From Lignipirellula cremea (GTDB lineage: Bacteria; Planctomycetota; Planctomycetia; Pirellulales; Pirellulaceae), in the NCBI RefSeq assembly GCF_007751035.1, contig NZ_CP036433.1:7669001-7733000 (forward strand): a stretch of 64,000 bases of DNA. The letters run 5' to 3'. The notes beneath the pieces were generated by a model. It did no database searches, was not told where the DNA came from, and saw only the letters and a program-made list of their open reading frames with translations. Shown here piece after piece: positions 51,669 to 59,147 of the stretch; the first letter of the stretch is position 1, and every line of letters begins with the position of its first letter. Both the position numbers and the translations under genes were made by a program.

Positions 51669-52988
51669 TTATTTTTTCTCGATACGATAGAGCGCTTTGT
51701 CCGTGCGGATGTAGAGTGCCTGATCGACGGCGGCGAGCGAGGCCATGATCTGCCCGTCGAGCTTGTTGACGGCCAGCTCCTGGTAAGTGCGGCCCGGCTG
51801 GATGACCGTGGTGACGCCTTCGCGGCTGGAGAAGTAAATCTTGCCGTCGGCGAACAGGGGCGAGGCCGAGTAGTTGCCGCCCAGTCGTTGCGACCAGAGC
51901 ACCTCGCCCGTTTTGGCGTCGAGACAGGTCGCCACGCCGCGGTCGCCGGCCAGGTAGAGTTCGTCTCCCACCAGCAGCGGCGACGGTTGCTGCGGCGCCT
52001 GGCGATTGAACCGCCAGGCGATCTTCGGCTCCGCCACGTCAGCGTACTGCACCGCCAGCAGCTCGGATTTCATAAAGCTGGTGCACATGTAGATCATGCC
52101 GTGTCCGGTGACGGGACGCGGAACAATCGAGAAGCCCAGCACGCCATAGTTCAGCTTCCACAGTTCGCGGCCCGACTTCAGGTCGTAGGAATACAGCCAG
52201 TCGGAACCGGGGGAGATCAACTGCTCCTGGCCGTCGATGGCGACCACCAAAGGCGTGCCGTACGCTTTTTTCAGCTGCGGGTTTTCATCCATTTTGCCGC
52301 TGCGGTCCGTCTTCCACACGACTTCGCCGGTCCGTTTGTCGAGCGCGACCACGTACTGCTGGTCGCTGCCGTCGAAGTGGATGTAAAGCAGGTCGCCATG
52401 CAGCACGGGCGAGCTGCCCGGGCCGTTCTCGTGGTTGATCTGCAGCTCGCGATTGGTCCACACCACTTCCAGCGACTGGGTATCCAGGCAGGCGGTGCCG
52501 TTGGTTCCAAAGTGGCAATAAAGGCGGCCGTTTTCGATCACCGGGGTCGGCGAAGCGAAGCTGTTAAGCGTATGCACGGGGTCCGGTTCGCCCTGGGTCA
52601 TCAGCGGGGCGTCGTGGAGGATCTTGCCGGTGGTGCGATCGACACAGACGGCCCGCATCCGCAACTCCTTCGCGACCAGCAGCGGCTGGTTCCCCGTGTT
52701 GCTGGCCAGACGCTGCTTCTTTTCTTCTTCGGTGGCCAGGATGGGAGTGGCGGCCGTCATCCAGATCTCGTTCCCCTCAATCACCGGGGAGGACCACCCC
52801 TGCGCTTCCAGCGGCGTTTTCCAGACCACGTTCTCTGTTTCGCTCCAGGTCAGCGGCAGGTTCGTCGCTTCCGCACGGCCCTGACCGTCCGGTCCGCGAA
52901 ACTGCGGCCAGGCCGCGTCGTCGGCAAAAGCAAGCGAAGGGGCGAAAGCAGCAAGTAACAGAACCAAACGTGCAAGCAGGTTATTCAT
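51669..52988 (-). CDS. Secreted PQQ-like beta-propeller protein
   Basis: 439 aa from ATG 52988, with signal peptide LARLVLLLAAFAPSLAFA. Repeated propeller blades: WPQFRGPDGQGRA, ENVVWKTPLEAQGWSSPVIE, RLYCHFGTNGTACLDTQSLE, QQYVVALDKRTGEVVWKTDR, GDRGVATCLDAKTGEVLWSQ. This outer-membrane-assembly/PQQ-like repeat family is abundant in planctomycetes; it lacks clear PQQ-enzyme catalytic residues. It is probably periplasmic; function unknown. Confidence 0.92.
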   Translation of the reverse strand: MNNLLARLVLLLAAFAPSLAFADDAAWPQFRGPDGQGRAEATNLPLTWSETENVVWKTPLEAQGWSSPVIEGNEIWMTAATPILATEEEKKQRLASNTGNQPLLVAKELRMRAVCVDRTTGKILHDAPLMTQGEPDPVHTLNSFASPTPVIENGRLYCHFGTNGTACLDTQSLEVVWTNRELQINHENGPGSSPVLHGDLLYIHFDGSDQQYVVALDKRTGEVVWKTDRSGKMDENPQLKKAYGTPLVVAIDGQEQLISPGSDWLYSYDLKSGRELWKLNYGVLGFSIVPRPVTGHGMIYMCTSFMKSELLAVQYADVAEPKIAWRFNRQAPQQPSPLLVGDELYLAGDRGVATCLDAKTGEVLWSQRLGGNYSASPLFADGKIYFSSREGVTTVIQPGRTYQELAVNKLDGQIMASLAAVDQALYIRTDKALYRIEKK

Positions 52989-53146
52989 GGCAATCAGGTC
53001 GGGAGGGAGAGTTGGCGGGGCGGACGAAAAACCGGCGCCGGAAGGATGCGACCTTTCCACAGGCAGGCCACGCCACGAAGGCGCCAGATGACGTGAACTT
53101 TCCCCACCAGTTTACCCTGACTGCCGGTCCTGCGGGAGTGTTCGCG

Positions 53147-54286
53147 TTAGTCGCCGGAGGAAAATCGCAGGTCGGCCGACATGCCCGGACGCAGCTGCTC
53201 CAGGCCTTCTTCCAGCGTGACTTTGATGCGAAAGACCTGCTTTGAACGTTCCTCGGGCGTTTGTACATTACTGGGGGTGAACTCGGCCTGGCGGGCGATA
53301 AAACTGATCCGCCCGCGAAACTGCTTGTCCGGATAACTGTCGACCCGCACCCAGACCGGCTGGTTCAAGGAAATGTCTAAATGATTCTCAGGGACGAACG
53401 CCCTGACCCAGAGATTACTCAGATCGATCAGGCTGATAACGGGCGAACTAGCCGCCGCCAGATCGCCGGGCTGCAGGTCGTTTGCTTCGATCACGCCGTT
53501 AACTGGCGCTTTGATTTCCAGCTCCCGCAGTTGGGCGTCGATGACCTGGATCTCGGCCTGGGCGCCTTCCACGGCGGCGGCCGCGGCGTCGATCTCTTCC
53601 TGCCGATAGCCTCGACGCAGCAGGGTTTCTGCTTCGACCGCTTCTTTCAACTCGGCTTCTCCCTGTTCGATTTCTTCTTTCCGGGCGCCTTTGATCAGTT
53701 GCTGCAGCTCTTCGCGACGCACCTGCCGCATCGCTTCGGCCACTTTGAGATCTTCGGTCGCCGCGTCCATCTGCTCCCGAGTGACGGAGCCGCGTTCCAT
53801 GGCGAACAGGTCACGAATCATGTCGTAATGCGACTGGGCCCGGGCGAGTTGCGCTTCGGACAGGGTTAAACGGGCTTCGGACGCCCGGCGTTCTTCATCG
53901 CGGGGCGGAGCAACCAGTAACGCCAGCTTAGCGCGGATCCGGGCGGTGCGGGCCGCCGCCTGGGCGATCTCTTCGGCCCGATAACCGTTCTGCCGCTGGG
54001 AGAGTTCGACCTGTCGCATTTTATGCTGGGCGACCGCCTGGGCGCGGCGTTCGGCGAGGTCGAAGTCCTGCAGACGGACGAGCAGTTCGCCCGCCTGCAC
54101 GCTCGCCCCTTCGACTGCTTTCGGCGCGACGAACTCCACCCGCCCGCCGACCCGCGAGCCCAGACGGATCTCATCCGCTTCGATAAAGCCCGACACCTGG
54201 AACGGCTCCTGCCGAATCTGGCTGTACGCCAGCAGGCTGAGCAGCAGCAGGACCACGACCGCTCCCAGGGCGACTTTCTTCAGCAT
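53147..54286 (-). CDS. HlyD-family periplasmic adaptor (membrane fusion protein)
   Basis: 379 aa from ATG 54286. One N-terminal membrane helix (VALGAVVVLLLLSLLAYS), the lipoyl-like halves (VSGFIEADEIRLGSRVGGRV and LEIKAPVNGVIEANDLQPGD), a long coiled-coil hairpin (about residues 80-245), and a beta-barrel with WVRAFVPENHLDISLNQPV. It would link an inner-membrane transporter to an outer-membrane channel. No ABC or RND pump gene adjoins it in the window; the transporter partner must be elsewhere. Confidence 0.93.
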   Translation of the reverse strand: MLKKVALGAVVVLLLLSLLAYSQIRQEPFQVSGFIEADEIRLGSRVGGRVEFVAPKAVEGASVQAGELLVRLQDFDLAERRAQAVAQHKMRQVELSQRQNGYRAEEIAQAAARTARIRAKLALLVAPPRDEERRASEARLTLSEAQLARAQSHYDMIRDLFAMERGSVTREQMDAATEDLKVAEAMRQVRREELQQLIKGARKEEIEQGEAELKEAVEAETLLRRGYRQEEIDAAAAAVEGAQAEIQVIDAQLRELEIKAPVNGVIEANDLQPGDLAAASSPVISLIDLSNLWVRAFVPENHLDISLNQPVWVRVDSYPDKQFRGRISFIARQAEFTPSNVQTPEERSKQVFRIKVTLEEGLEQLRPGMSADLRFSSGD

Positions 54287-54343
54287 GTCAGGCAATCACA
54301 ACGAGGGAAGAAGAGAAAGGCCGCGTGAGAGAATTGGGGGGGA

Positions 54344-55447
54344 CTATTCCAGCGCTTTGCTGTAATGGGGATCGTCCGACACGCCCTGCTCCTGAAGGAC
54401 ATCCAGCAGCACTTCGCGACCGAACGCTCGTTTCCACTCCTTGAGCCAGGCGAGCGTTGCGGGCGAGATCTCGTCGATCTCGCGCACGCCGGAGACCAGG
54501 CGGTAACCGGCCGACTGGGCCATGAGATTGCTGTTAAGATTATTCAGGATTTGATTCAGCGTTTCCTGCTGCTGCTGGCGATCCGCCCATAACATCCAGG
54601 CGATCAAATGGCGGGACAGCGCTCGCGCGTGCTGGCGGTTCGGCTCCGCGTTCCATACCAGGCCAGGCAAAAACAGCGGGCCGCCGGCCCAGGGGACTTC
54701 TTTCGCCTGGGGATCAAACTTCAGCGCGTTCGCCACGGCTTCGGCCACCTCGTGGTTGCCTTGCAGTTCCATCGTGCCCAGCAAAGCGGCTGCCTGCTGG
54801 CGGACGTTCCGATTCTCCCGGGCCTGCAGCATGATCTGCGTTAGCGGTGCGGGACCCTGCTGCAGGATGATCGGAACAGCGATGCTCGTCAGGTGCGAAT
54901 TGCGAGTCGTGATTGCGACGAGCTTTTCCAGCGGGACTTCCTGGTCAGGCTGTTGCAGAAATTCCTGGAAACGCGCCATGAAGGGACGGTCCAGCGGATC
55001 ACGCCGACCCGTACCCGACGTCGGGGCCAACCCGAGCAGTTCGTCCAGGTTCTTCGCCCGGGCGATCAGGGCGGCTGCAGTCCAAGTGCGCACGAGTTCC
55101 GAGTCGCTTTCCTGGCGAAGTTTCTCCAGCACGGCGTCGACATTGTCGCCCGGCATCGCTTTCAAAGCGACGATCATCCAGCCGCGACGAATCAGGGGAG
55201 CGTCGCCCTGGACTTCCTTGATCAGCACAGGACGGGACTCGTCCGCGCGGGCGATCAACTTCTCCACTGCGGCCGCCGCCTTGTCGGGCTTGTCAAGATC
55301 CAGCAGCAGGTCGGAAACGGGGTGGAAGACCTGCTGCAGAACGCTCGTGTCTCCGCCGAACTGAGCCATTGCGACAGACGAAACGATAGAAGACGAAACG
55401 AACCCAGTCGCCAGCAAGGTGAGCCCTGCGATAAGAATTCTAAACAT
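54344..55447 (-). CDS. Secreted HEAT-like repeat protein
   Basis: 367 aa from ATG 55447, with signal peptide FRILIAGLTLLATGFVSSSI and cleavage near AMA-QFGG. Alpha-helical repeats (APLIRRGWMIVALKAMPGDN, LVRTWTAAALIARAKNLDEL, RQQAAALLGTMELQGNHEVA) fit HEAT repeats. No catalytic motif. Upstream of the HlyD gene by 57 bp, same strand, so they may share a transcript. Confidence 0.8.
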   Translation of the reverse strand: MFRILIAGLTLLATGFVSSSIVSSVAMAQFGGDTSVLQQVFHPVSDLLLDLDKPDKAAAAVEKLIARADESRPVLIKEVQGDAPLIRRGWMIVALKAMPGDNVDAVLEKLRQESDSELVRTWTAAALIARAKNLDELLGLAPTSGTGRRDPLDRPFMARFQEFLQQPDQEVPLEKLVAITTRNSHLTSIAVPIILQQGPAPLTQIMLQARENRNVRQQAAALLGTMELQGNHEVAEAVANALKFDPQAKEVPWAGGPLFLPGLVWNAEPNRQHARALSRHLIAWMLWADRQQQQETLNQILNNLNSNLMAQSAGYRLVSGVREIDEISPATLAWLKEWKRAFGREVLLDVLQEQGVSDDPHYSKALE

Positions 55448-55593
55448 GATCAATTTCCGGTCATCGGTAAGCGCCCCTCGACTGACCCGACATTTCTCCT
55501 GCCATTATGAACAACCGCTCGCCCCGCCGCCACCAGCAACCGCAGAAACCAGGCGAACGATGCGCGCCCGGCGCGGTGACGGCAGGACGCACG

Positions 55594-55709
55594 AAAAAAG
55601 CCGGCCTGCGTAGTTCACGCCTGGCCGGCTTTGCTGCTGGTATGTCGCCTTTCGCTCCGCGAAAGTAGCGTTATCTTCTCCTGGTAGGTCGCCTTTCGCT
55701 CCGCGAAAG
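55594..55709 (-). terminator. Two hairpins plus intrinsic terminator of copy 7
   Basis: Hairpin twice (55693-55709, 55649-55665) and terminator at 55594-55632, the same doubled arrangement as after copy 3. Confidence 0.85.
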
Positions 55710-55723
55710 TAGCGTTCTTTGTC

Positions 55724-56065
55724 TTACGGGTAGTAGCGGCGGAAGTTGTTGTAACCGCTGTTCTGCTGGTTGTTGTAGCGGTTGTAGCCGTTGCCGTTGA
55801 AGCTCGATCCCCACTGGTTCGACTGGCTGCGGCCGCTGTTCTGGACGTAGCTGCCGCCGGGGCCGCCGCCCCAGCGGGACTGCTGCGAGGAGAAGTTGCT
55901 GGTGTTGTTGTTATAGGAACCGTTCGGACCCGAACCCCAGTTGCTGGACCAGCTGCTGCTCCAGCTGGAGCTGGAACCGCTGAAGCCCTGGGCGTTCGCT
56001 TCGCTGACCAGACCGAGAAGACCAAGGACGGCGACCGACAGGAGGATTTTTTTGCAAGCGTTCAT
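55724..56065 (-). CDS. Secreted low-complexity protein, B-type (copy 7)
   Basis: 113 aa B-type protein with AQGFSG, SYVQN, GSSFNG and NSGYNNFRRYYP (Tyr where the other copies have Phe). Last gene of cluster 3. Confidence 0.85.
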   Translation of the reverse strand: MNACKKILLSVAVLGLLGLVSEANAQGFSGSSSSWSSSWSSNWGSGPNGSYNNNTSNFSSQQSRWGGGPGGSYVQNSGRSQSNQWGSSFNGNGYNRYNNQQNSGYNNFRRYYP

Positions 56066-56265
56066 GAGATTCACTTTCACAAATTGAGGGGAGAGGAAGG
56101 ATCGGCTTTCAACGCCTTTTCAAGTTGTTGGCGGCGTGTGACTTGTCACTGCCGTTACTACTTCATCCCTCAAACGCCGTCCGAGCGGACAGTCGGCCGC
56201 AGAAGTTCCTGATTTTCTTGGAGATGGGCTCAAGTCGTCTCGCGTCGTTCCTCCACGACGCAACG

Positions 56266-56305
56266 AAAAAAGCCGGCCTGCGTGGTTCACGCCTGGGCCG
56301 GCTTT
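56266..56305 (-). terminator. Intrinsic terminator of copy 8
   Basis: Standard cassette terminator, separated from copy 8 by the MITE-like element at 56333. Confidence 0.85.
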
Positions 56306-56332
56306 GTTTCTTGAATGTCGCCTTTCGCTCCG

Positions 56333-56491
56333 AGGCTGTGAATTTATTAACCAGAGGAGGGGTTCTTCTAGCAAATGGCTCTCAAAAACGACCCTGTTTT
56401 GATCTCAAACCTCGCCTCTGAGATGAAAATGGCTCGTTTTTGAAGCATCCTAAGTTAACATCCCTTGAATTTCGGAATAAATTCACAGCCT
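56333..56491. mobile_element. Second copy of the 159-bp MITE-like element
   Basis: Same length, terminal repeats and internal sequence as the element at 40528-40686, in inverted orientation and in the same site: CTCCG duplications (the complement of CGGAG) at 56328-56332 and 56492-56496 within the hairpin after copy 8. Since both copies share the site, one insertion followed by duplication or exchange of the cluster is more likely than two insertions. Confidence 0.9.
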
Positions 56492-56516
56492 CTCCGCGAA
56501 AGTAGCGTTCTTTGTC

Positions 56517-56858
56517 TTACGGGTAGTAGCGGCGGAAGTTGTTGAAGCCGCTGTTCTGCTGGTTGTTGTAGCGGTTGTAGCCGTTGCCGTTTAAGCTCGA
56601 TCCCCACTGGTTCGACTGGCTGCGGCCGCTGCTCTGCGAGTAGCTGCCGCCCGGTCCGCTGCCCCAGCGGGACTGCTGCGAAGAGGAGTTGCTGGTGTTG
56701 TTGTTGTAAGAACCGCCGGGACCATAACCCCAGCTGCTGGACGAGCTGCTGCTCCAACTCGAGCTGGAACCGCTGCTGAACTGGGCTTTCGCTTCGCTGG
56801 CCATGCCGAGGAGACCGAGGATTGCGACCGACAGGAGGATCTTTTTGCAAGCGTTCAT
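56517..56858 (-). CDS. Secreted low-complexity protein, A-type (copy 8)
   Basis: 113 aa, identical in sequence to copies 2 and 5 (MASEAKA, GGSYSQ, GSSLNG). Third gene of cluster 3, directly before the B copy, as in the other clusters. Confidence 0.85.
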   Translation of the reverse strand: MNACKKILLSVAILGLLGMASEAKAQFSSGSSSSWSSSSSSSWGYGPGGSYNNNTSNSSSQQSRWGSGPGGSYSQSSGRSQSNQWGSSLNGNGYNRYNNQQNSGFNNFRRYYP

Positions 56859-57056
56859 GGGATTCACTTTCGTACGTTTGAGAGTAGATGTTGCGGCGAT
56901 CATCGCCGTTTCAAGTCGTTTGCGGCGTGTGCTTTGTCACTGCCGTTACTACTTCATCCCTCAAACGTGATCCCACCGGACAGCCGGCTGTAGAAGTTCC
57001 TGATTTTCTTGGAGATGGGCTCAAGTCGTCTCGCGTCGTTCCTCCACGACGCAACG

Positions 57057-57129
57057 AAAAAAGCCGGCCTGCGTGGTTCACGCCTGGGCCGGCTTTGTTT
57101 CTTGAATGTCGCCTTTCGCTCCGCGAAAG
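57057..57129 (-). terminator. Hairpin plus intrinsic terminator of copy 9
   Basis: Hairpin at 57113-57129 and terminator at 57057-57096. Confidence 0.85.
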
Positions 57130-57142
57130 TAGCGTCTTTGTC

Positions 57143-57484
57143 TTACGGGTAGTAGCGGCGGAAGTTGTTGAAGCCGCTGTTCTGCTGGTTGTTGTAGCGG
57201 TTGTAGCCGTTGCCGTTTAAGCTCGATCCCCACTGGTTCGACTGGCTGCGGCCGCTGCTCTGCGAGTACCCGCCGCCCGGTCCGCTGCCCCAGCGGGACT
57301 GCTGCGAAGAGGAGTTGCTGGTGTTGTTGTTGTAAGAACCGCCGGGACCATAACCCCAGCTGCTGGACGAGCTGCTGCTCCAGCTCGAGCTGGAGCCGCT
57401 GCTGAACTGGGCTTTCGCTTCGCTGACCATGCCGAGGAGACCAAGGATTGCGACCGACAGAAGGATCTTTTTGCAAGCGTTCAT
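57143..57484 (-). CDS. Secreted low-complexity protein, A-type (copy 9)
   Basis: 113 aa, V-type (MVSEAKA) with GGGYSQ and GSSLNG; same protein as copy 10 next to it. Confidence 0.85.
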   Translation of the reverse strand: MNACKKILLSVAILGLLGMVSEAKAQFSSGSSSSWSSSSSSSWGYGPGGSYNNNTSNSSSQQSRWGSGPGGGYSQSSGRSQSNQWGSSLNGNGYNRYNNQQNSGFNNFRRYYP

Positions 57485-57684
57485 GGGATTCACTTTCGTA
57501 CGTTTGAGAGTAGATGTTTCGCGGCGATCATCGCCGTTTCAAGTCGTTTGCGGCGTGTGATTTGTCACTGCCGTTACTACTTCATCCCTCAAACGCCGTC
57601 CTGCCGGACAACCGCGGGCGAAAGTTCCTGATTTTCTAGGAGATGGGCTCAAGTCGTCTCGCGTCGTTCCTCCACGACGCAACG

Positions 57685-57757
57685 AAAAAAGCCGGCCTGC
57701 GTGGTTCACGCCTGGGCCGGCTTTGTTTCTTGAATGTCGCCTTTCGCTCCGCGAAAG
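57685..57757 (-). terminator. Hairpin plus intrinsic terminator of copy 10
   Basis: Hairpin at 57741-57757 and terminator at 57685-57724. Confidence 0.85.
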
Positions 57758-57770
57758 TAGCGTCTTTGTC

Positions 57771-58112
57771 TTACGGGTAGTAGCGGCGGAAGTTGTTGAA
57801 GCCGCTGTTCTGCTGGTTGTTGTAGCGGTTGTAGCCGTTGCCGTTTAAGCTCGATCCCCACTGGTTCGACTGGCTGCGGCCGCTGCTCTGCGAGTACCCG
57901 CCGCCCGGTCCGCTGCCCCAGCGGGACTGCTGCGAAGAGGAGTTGCTGGTGTTGTTGTTGTAAGAACCGCCGGGACCATAACCCCAGCTGCTGGACGAGC
58001 TGCTGCTCCAGCTCGAGCTGGAGCCGCTGCTGAACTGGGCTTTCGCTTCGCTGACCATGCCGAGGAGACCAAGGATTGCGACCGACAGAAGGATCTTTTT
58101 GCAAGCGTTCAT
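57771..58112 (-). CDS. Secreted low-complexity protein, A-type (copy 10)
   Basis: 113 aa, identical to copy 9, with nearly identical flanks. First gene of cluster 3. Its upstream block runs into a terminator that serves the Cys-rich lipoprotein gene. Confidence 0.85.
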   Translation of the reverse strand: MNACKKILLSVAILGLLGMVSEAKAQFSSGSSSSWSSSSSSSWGYGPGGSYNNNTSNSSSQQSRWGSGPGGGYSQSSGRSQSNQWGSSLNGNGYNRYNNQQNSGFNNFRRYYP

Positions 58113-58312
58113 GGGATTCACTTTCGTACGTTTGAGAGTAGATGTTTCGCGGCGATCATCGCCGTTTCAAGTCGTTTGCGGCGTGTGATTTGTCACTGCC
58201 GTTACTACTTCATCCCTCAAACGCCGTCCTGCCGGACAACCGCGGGCGAAAGTTCCTGATTTTCTAGGAGATGGGCTCAAGTCGTCTCGCGTCGTTCCTC
58301 CACGACGCAACG

Positions 58313-58350
58313 AAAAAAGCCGGCCTGCAGGTATCGCAGCGGCCGGCCTT
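58313..58350 (-). terminator. Intrinsic terminator of the Cys-rich lipoprotein gene
   Basis: On the minus strand GGCCGGCCGC ... GGCCGGCTTTTTT. The 3' arm and T-tract match the cassette terminator, but the loop (GATACCTGCA side) differs, as if the cluster edge recombined within a terminator. Confidence 0.75.
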
Positions 58351-58419
58351 GCAGGAGGGGTGGTGATCCGTACGCCCCTTTCCCGCAGCGGGGAAAGGGG
58401 GGTGTCGATCGCGGCGTGG

Positions 58420-58920
58420 TTAATCTTCGGTCTTGGGGGCGTCGGCTGCTTCGTCGGTTGTGGGGGCGTCGGCCTTGGGGGCGGCCGGAGCTTCGCCGAA
58501 CGCGAGCTTCTCTTTTTCCCACTGGGCGACCAGACGCTTCCGCACCACGTCCCAGGCCGTTTCCATCAGCGGCACATCGCAGCCGCCTTTCCCTTTGCAT
58601 TCGTTGAGCCCGGGGTTTTCGCCGCAGCCTCCCTGTCCTTTACACGCATTCTCGCCAGCACAGGAGTGCTTCTCATAGGTGGCGCAGGCGCCCTGGCCGC
58701 GACAAGCGTTTTTGCCGGTGGCTCCCTGGTCTTTGCAGGCATTCAAGCCGCGGCACAGGTGTTTCCCTTTGGCGTCGCCGGCGGCCGGCGTGGCGTCGGC
58801 GGTCTTGGGATCTTTGGCCGGTTCGCTGCTGCAGCCCAGCACGCCGCCGGCTAGCAGTCCGCCCATGGCGGCTGCGGAGAGGCGATTGAACTGGCGACGA
58901 TTCAGATCAGAAGGTGACAA
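58420..58920 (-). CDS. Tat-exported Cys-rich lipoprotein with repeated CxGxNACKxxG motifs
   Basis: 166 aa; TTG start at 58920 is fixed by AAGGAG 8 nt upstream. N-terminus has a twin-arginine motif (NRRQFNRLSAA) and lipobox-like GVLGC. The central part holds about nine cysteines in repeated blocks: LCRGLNACKDQG, NACRGQGACA, SCAGENACKGQGGCG, ECKGKGGCD. The C-terminal 50 residues are Ala/Asp/Pro-rich. Regular Cys spacing suggests metal or iron-sulfur binding in the periplasm; it is reminiscent of Cys-rich bufferin-type metallophores, but the match is not certain. Confidence 0.8.
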   Translation of the reverse strand: MSPSDLNRRQFNRLSAAAMGGLLAGGVLGCSSEPAKDPKTADATPAAGDAKGKHLCRGLNACKDQGATGKNACRGQGACATYEKHSCAGENACKGQGGCGENPGLNECKGKGGCDVPLMETAWDVVRKRLVAQWEKEKLAFGEAPAAPKADAPTTDEAADAPKTED

Positions 58921-59147
58921 AATTCTTACTCCTTTTTCCTGGGAACTTAGCGGGGCAATTCTTTGGGGAATGGCTTATTCGACCAAAGCGGCCTCGCTTT
59001 GGCAACGCGGGCAGTCCTGGTCGGTAGTTGGCATTCTGCACGAGCGTGCCTCATACTAGCGACTTGCGCCTGGGTCCGTATGTATCGCGTAATACAAAGG
59101 GAGCCTGGCCGATATAAGAAATCCCCGTATTCCAGGAGCTGGAACCC

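Larger units (their letters stand above)
55594..58328 (-). repeat. Cassette cluster 3: four tandem cassettes (A, A, A, B) plus MITE
   Basis: Start codons at 58112, 57484, 56858 (A) and 56065 (B); spacings 628, 626 and 793 bp. The last equals the usual spacing plus the 159-bp element and its duplication, as in cluster 1. Copies 9 and 10 are nearly identical over the full unit including flanks, the most recent duplication visible. Hairpin copies: 57741-57757, 57113-57129, 55693-55709 and 55649-55665 (doubled after the B copy, as in cluster 1). The same direction as cluster 2, so clusters 2 and 3 are direct repeats around a 4.6-kb four-gene segment. Confidence 0.95.

Noticed and set aside
39366-58328. 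Regularly spaced repeats that might suggest a CRISPR array or phage-like direct repeats
   Set aside because: Units are about 629 bp with full genes, leaders and terminators; there are no short spacers of constant length and no cas genes.
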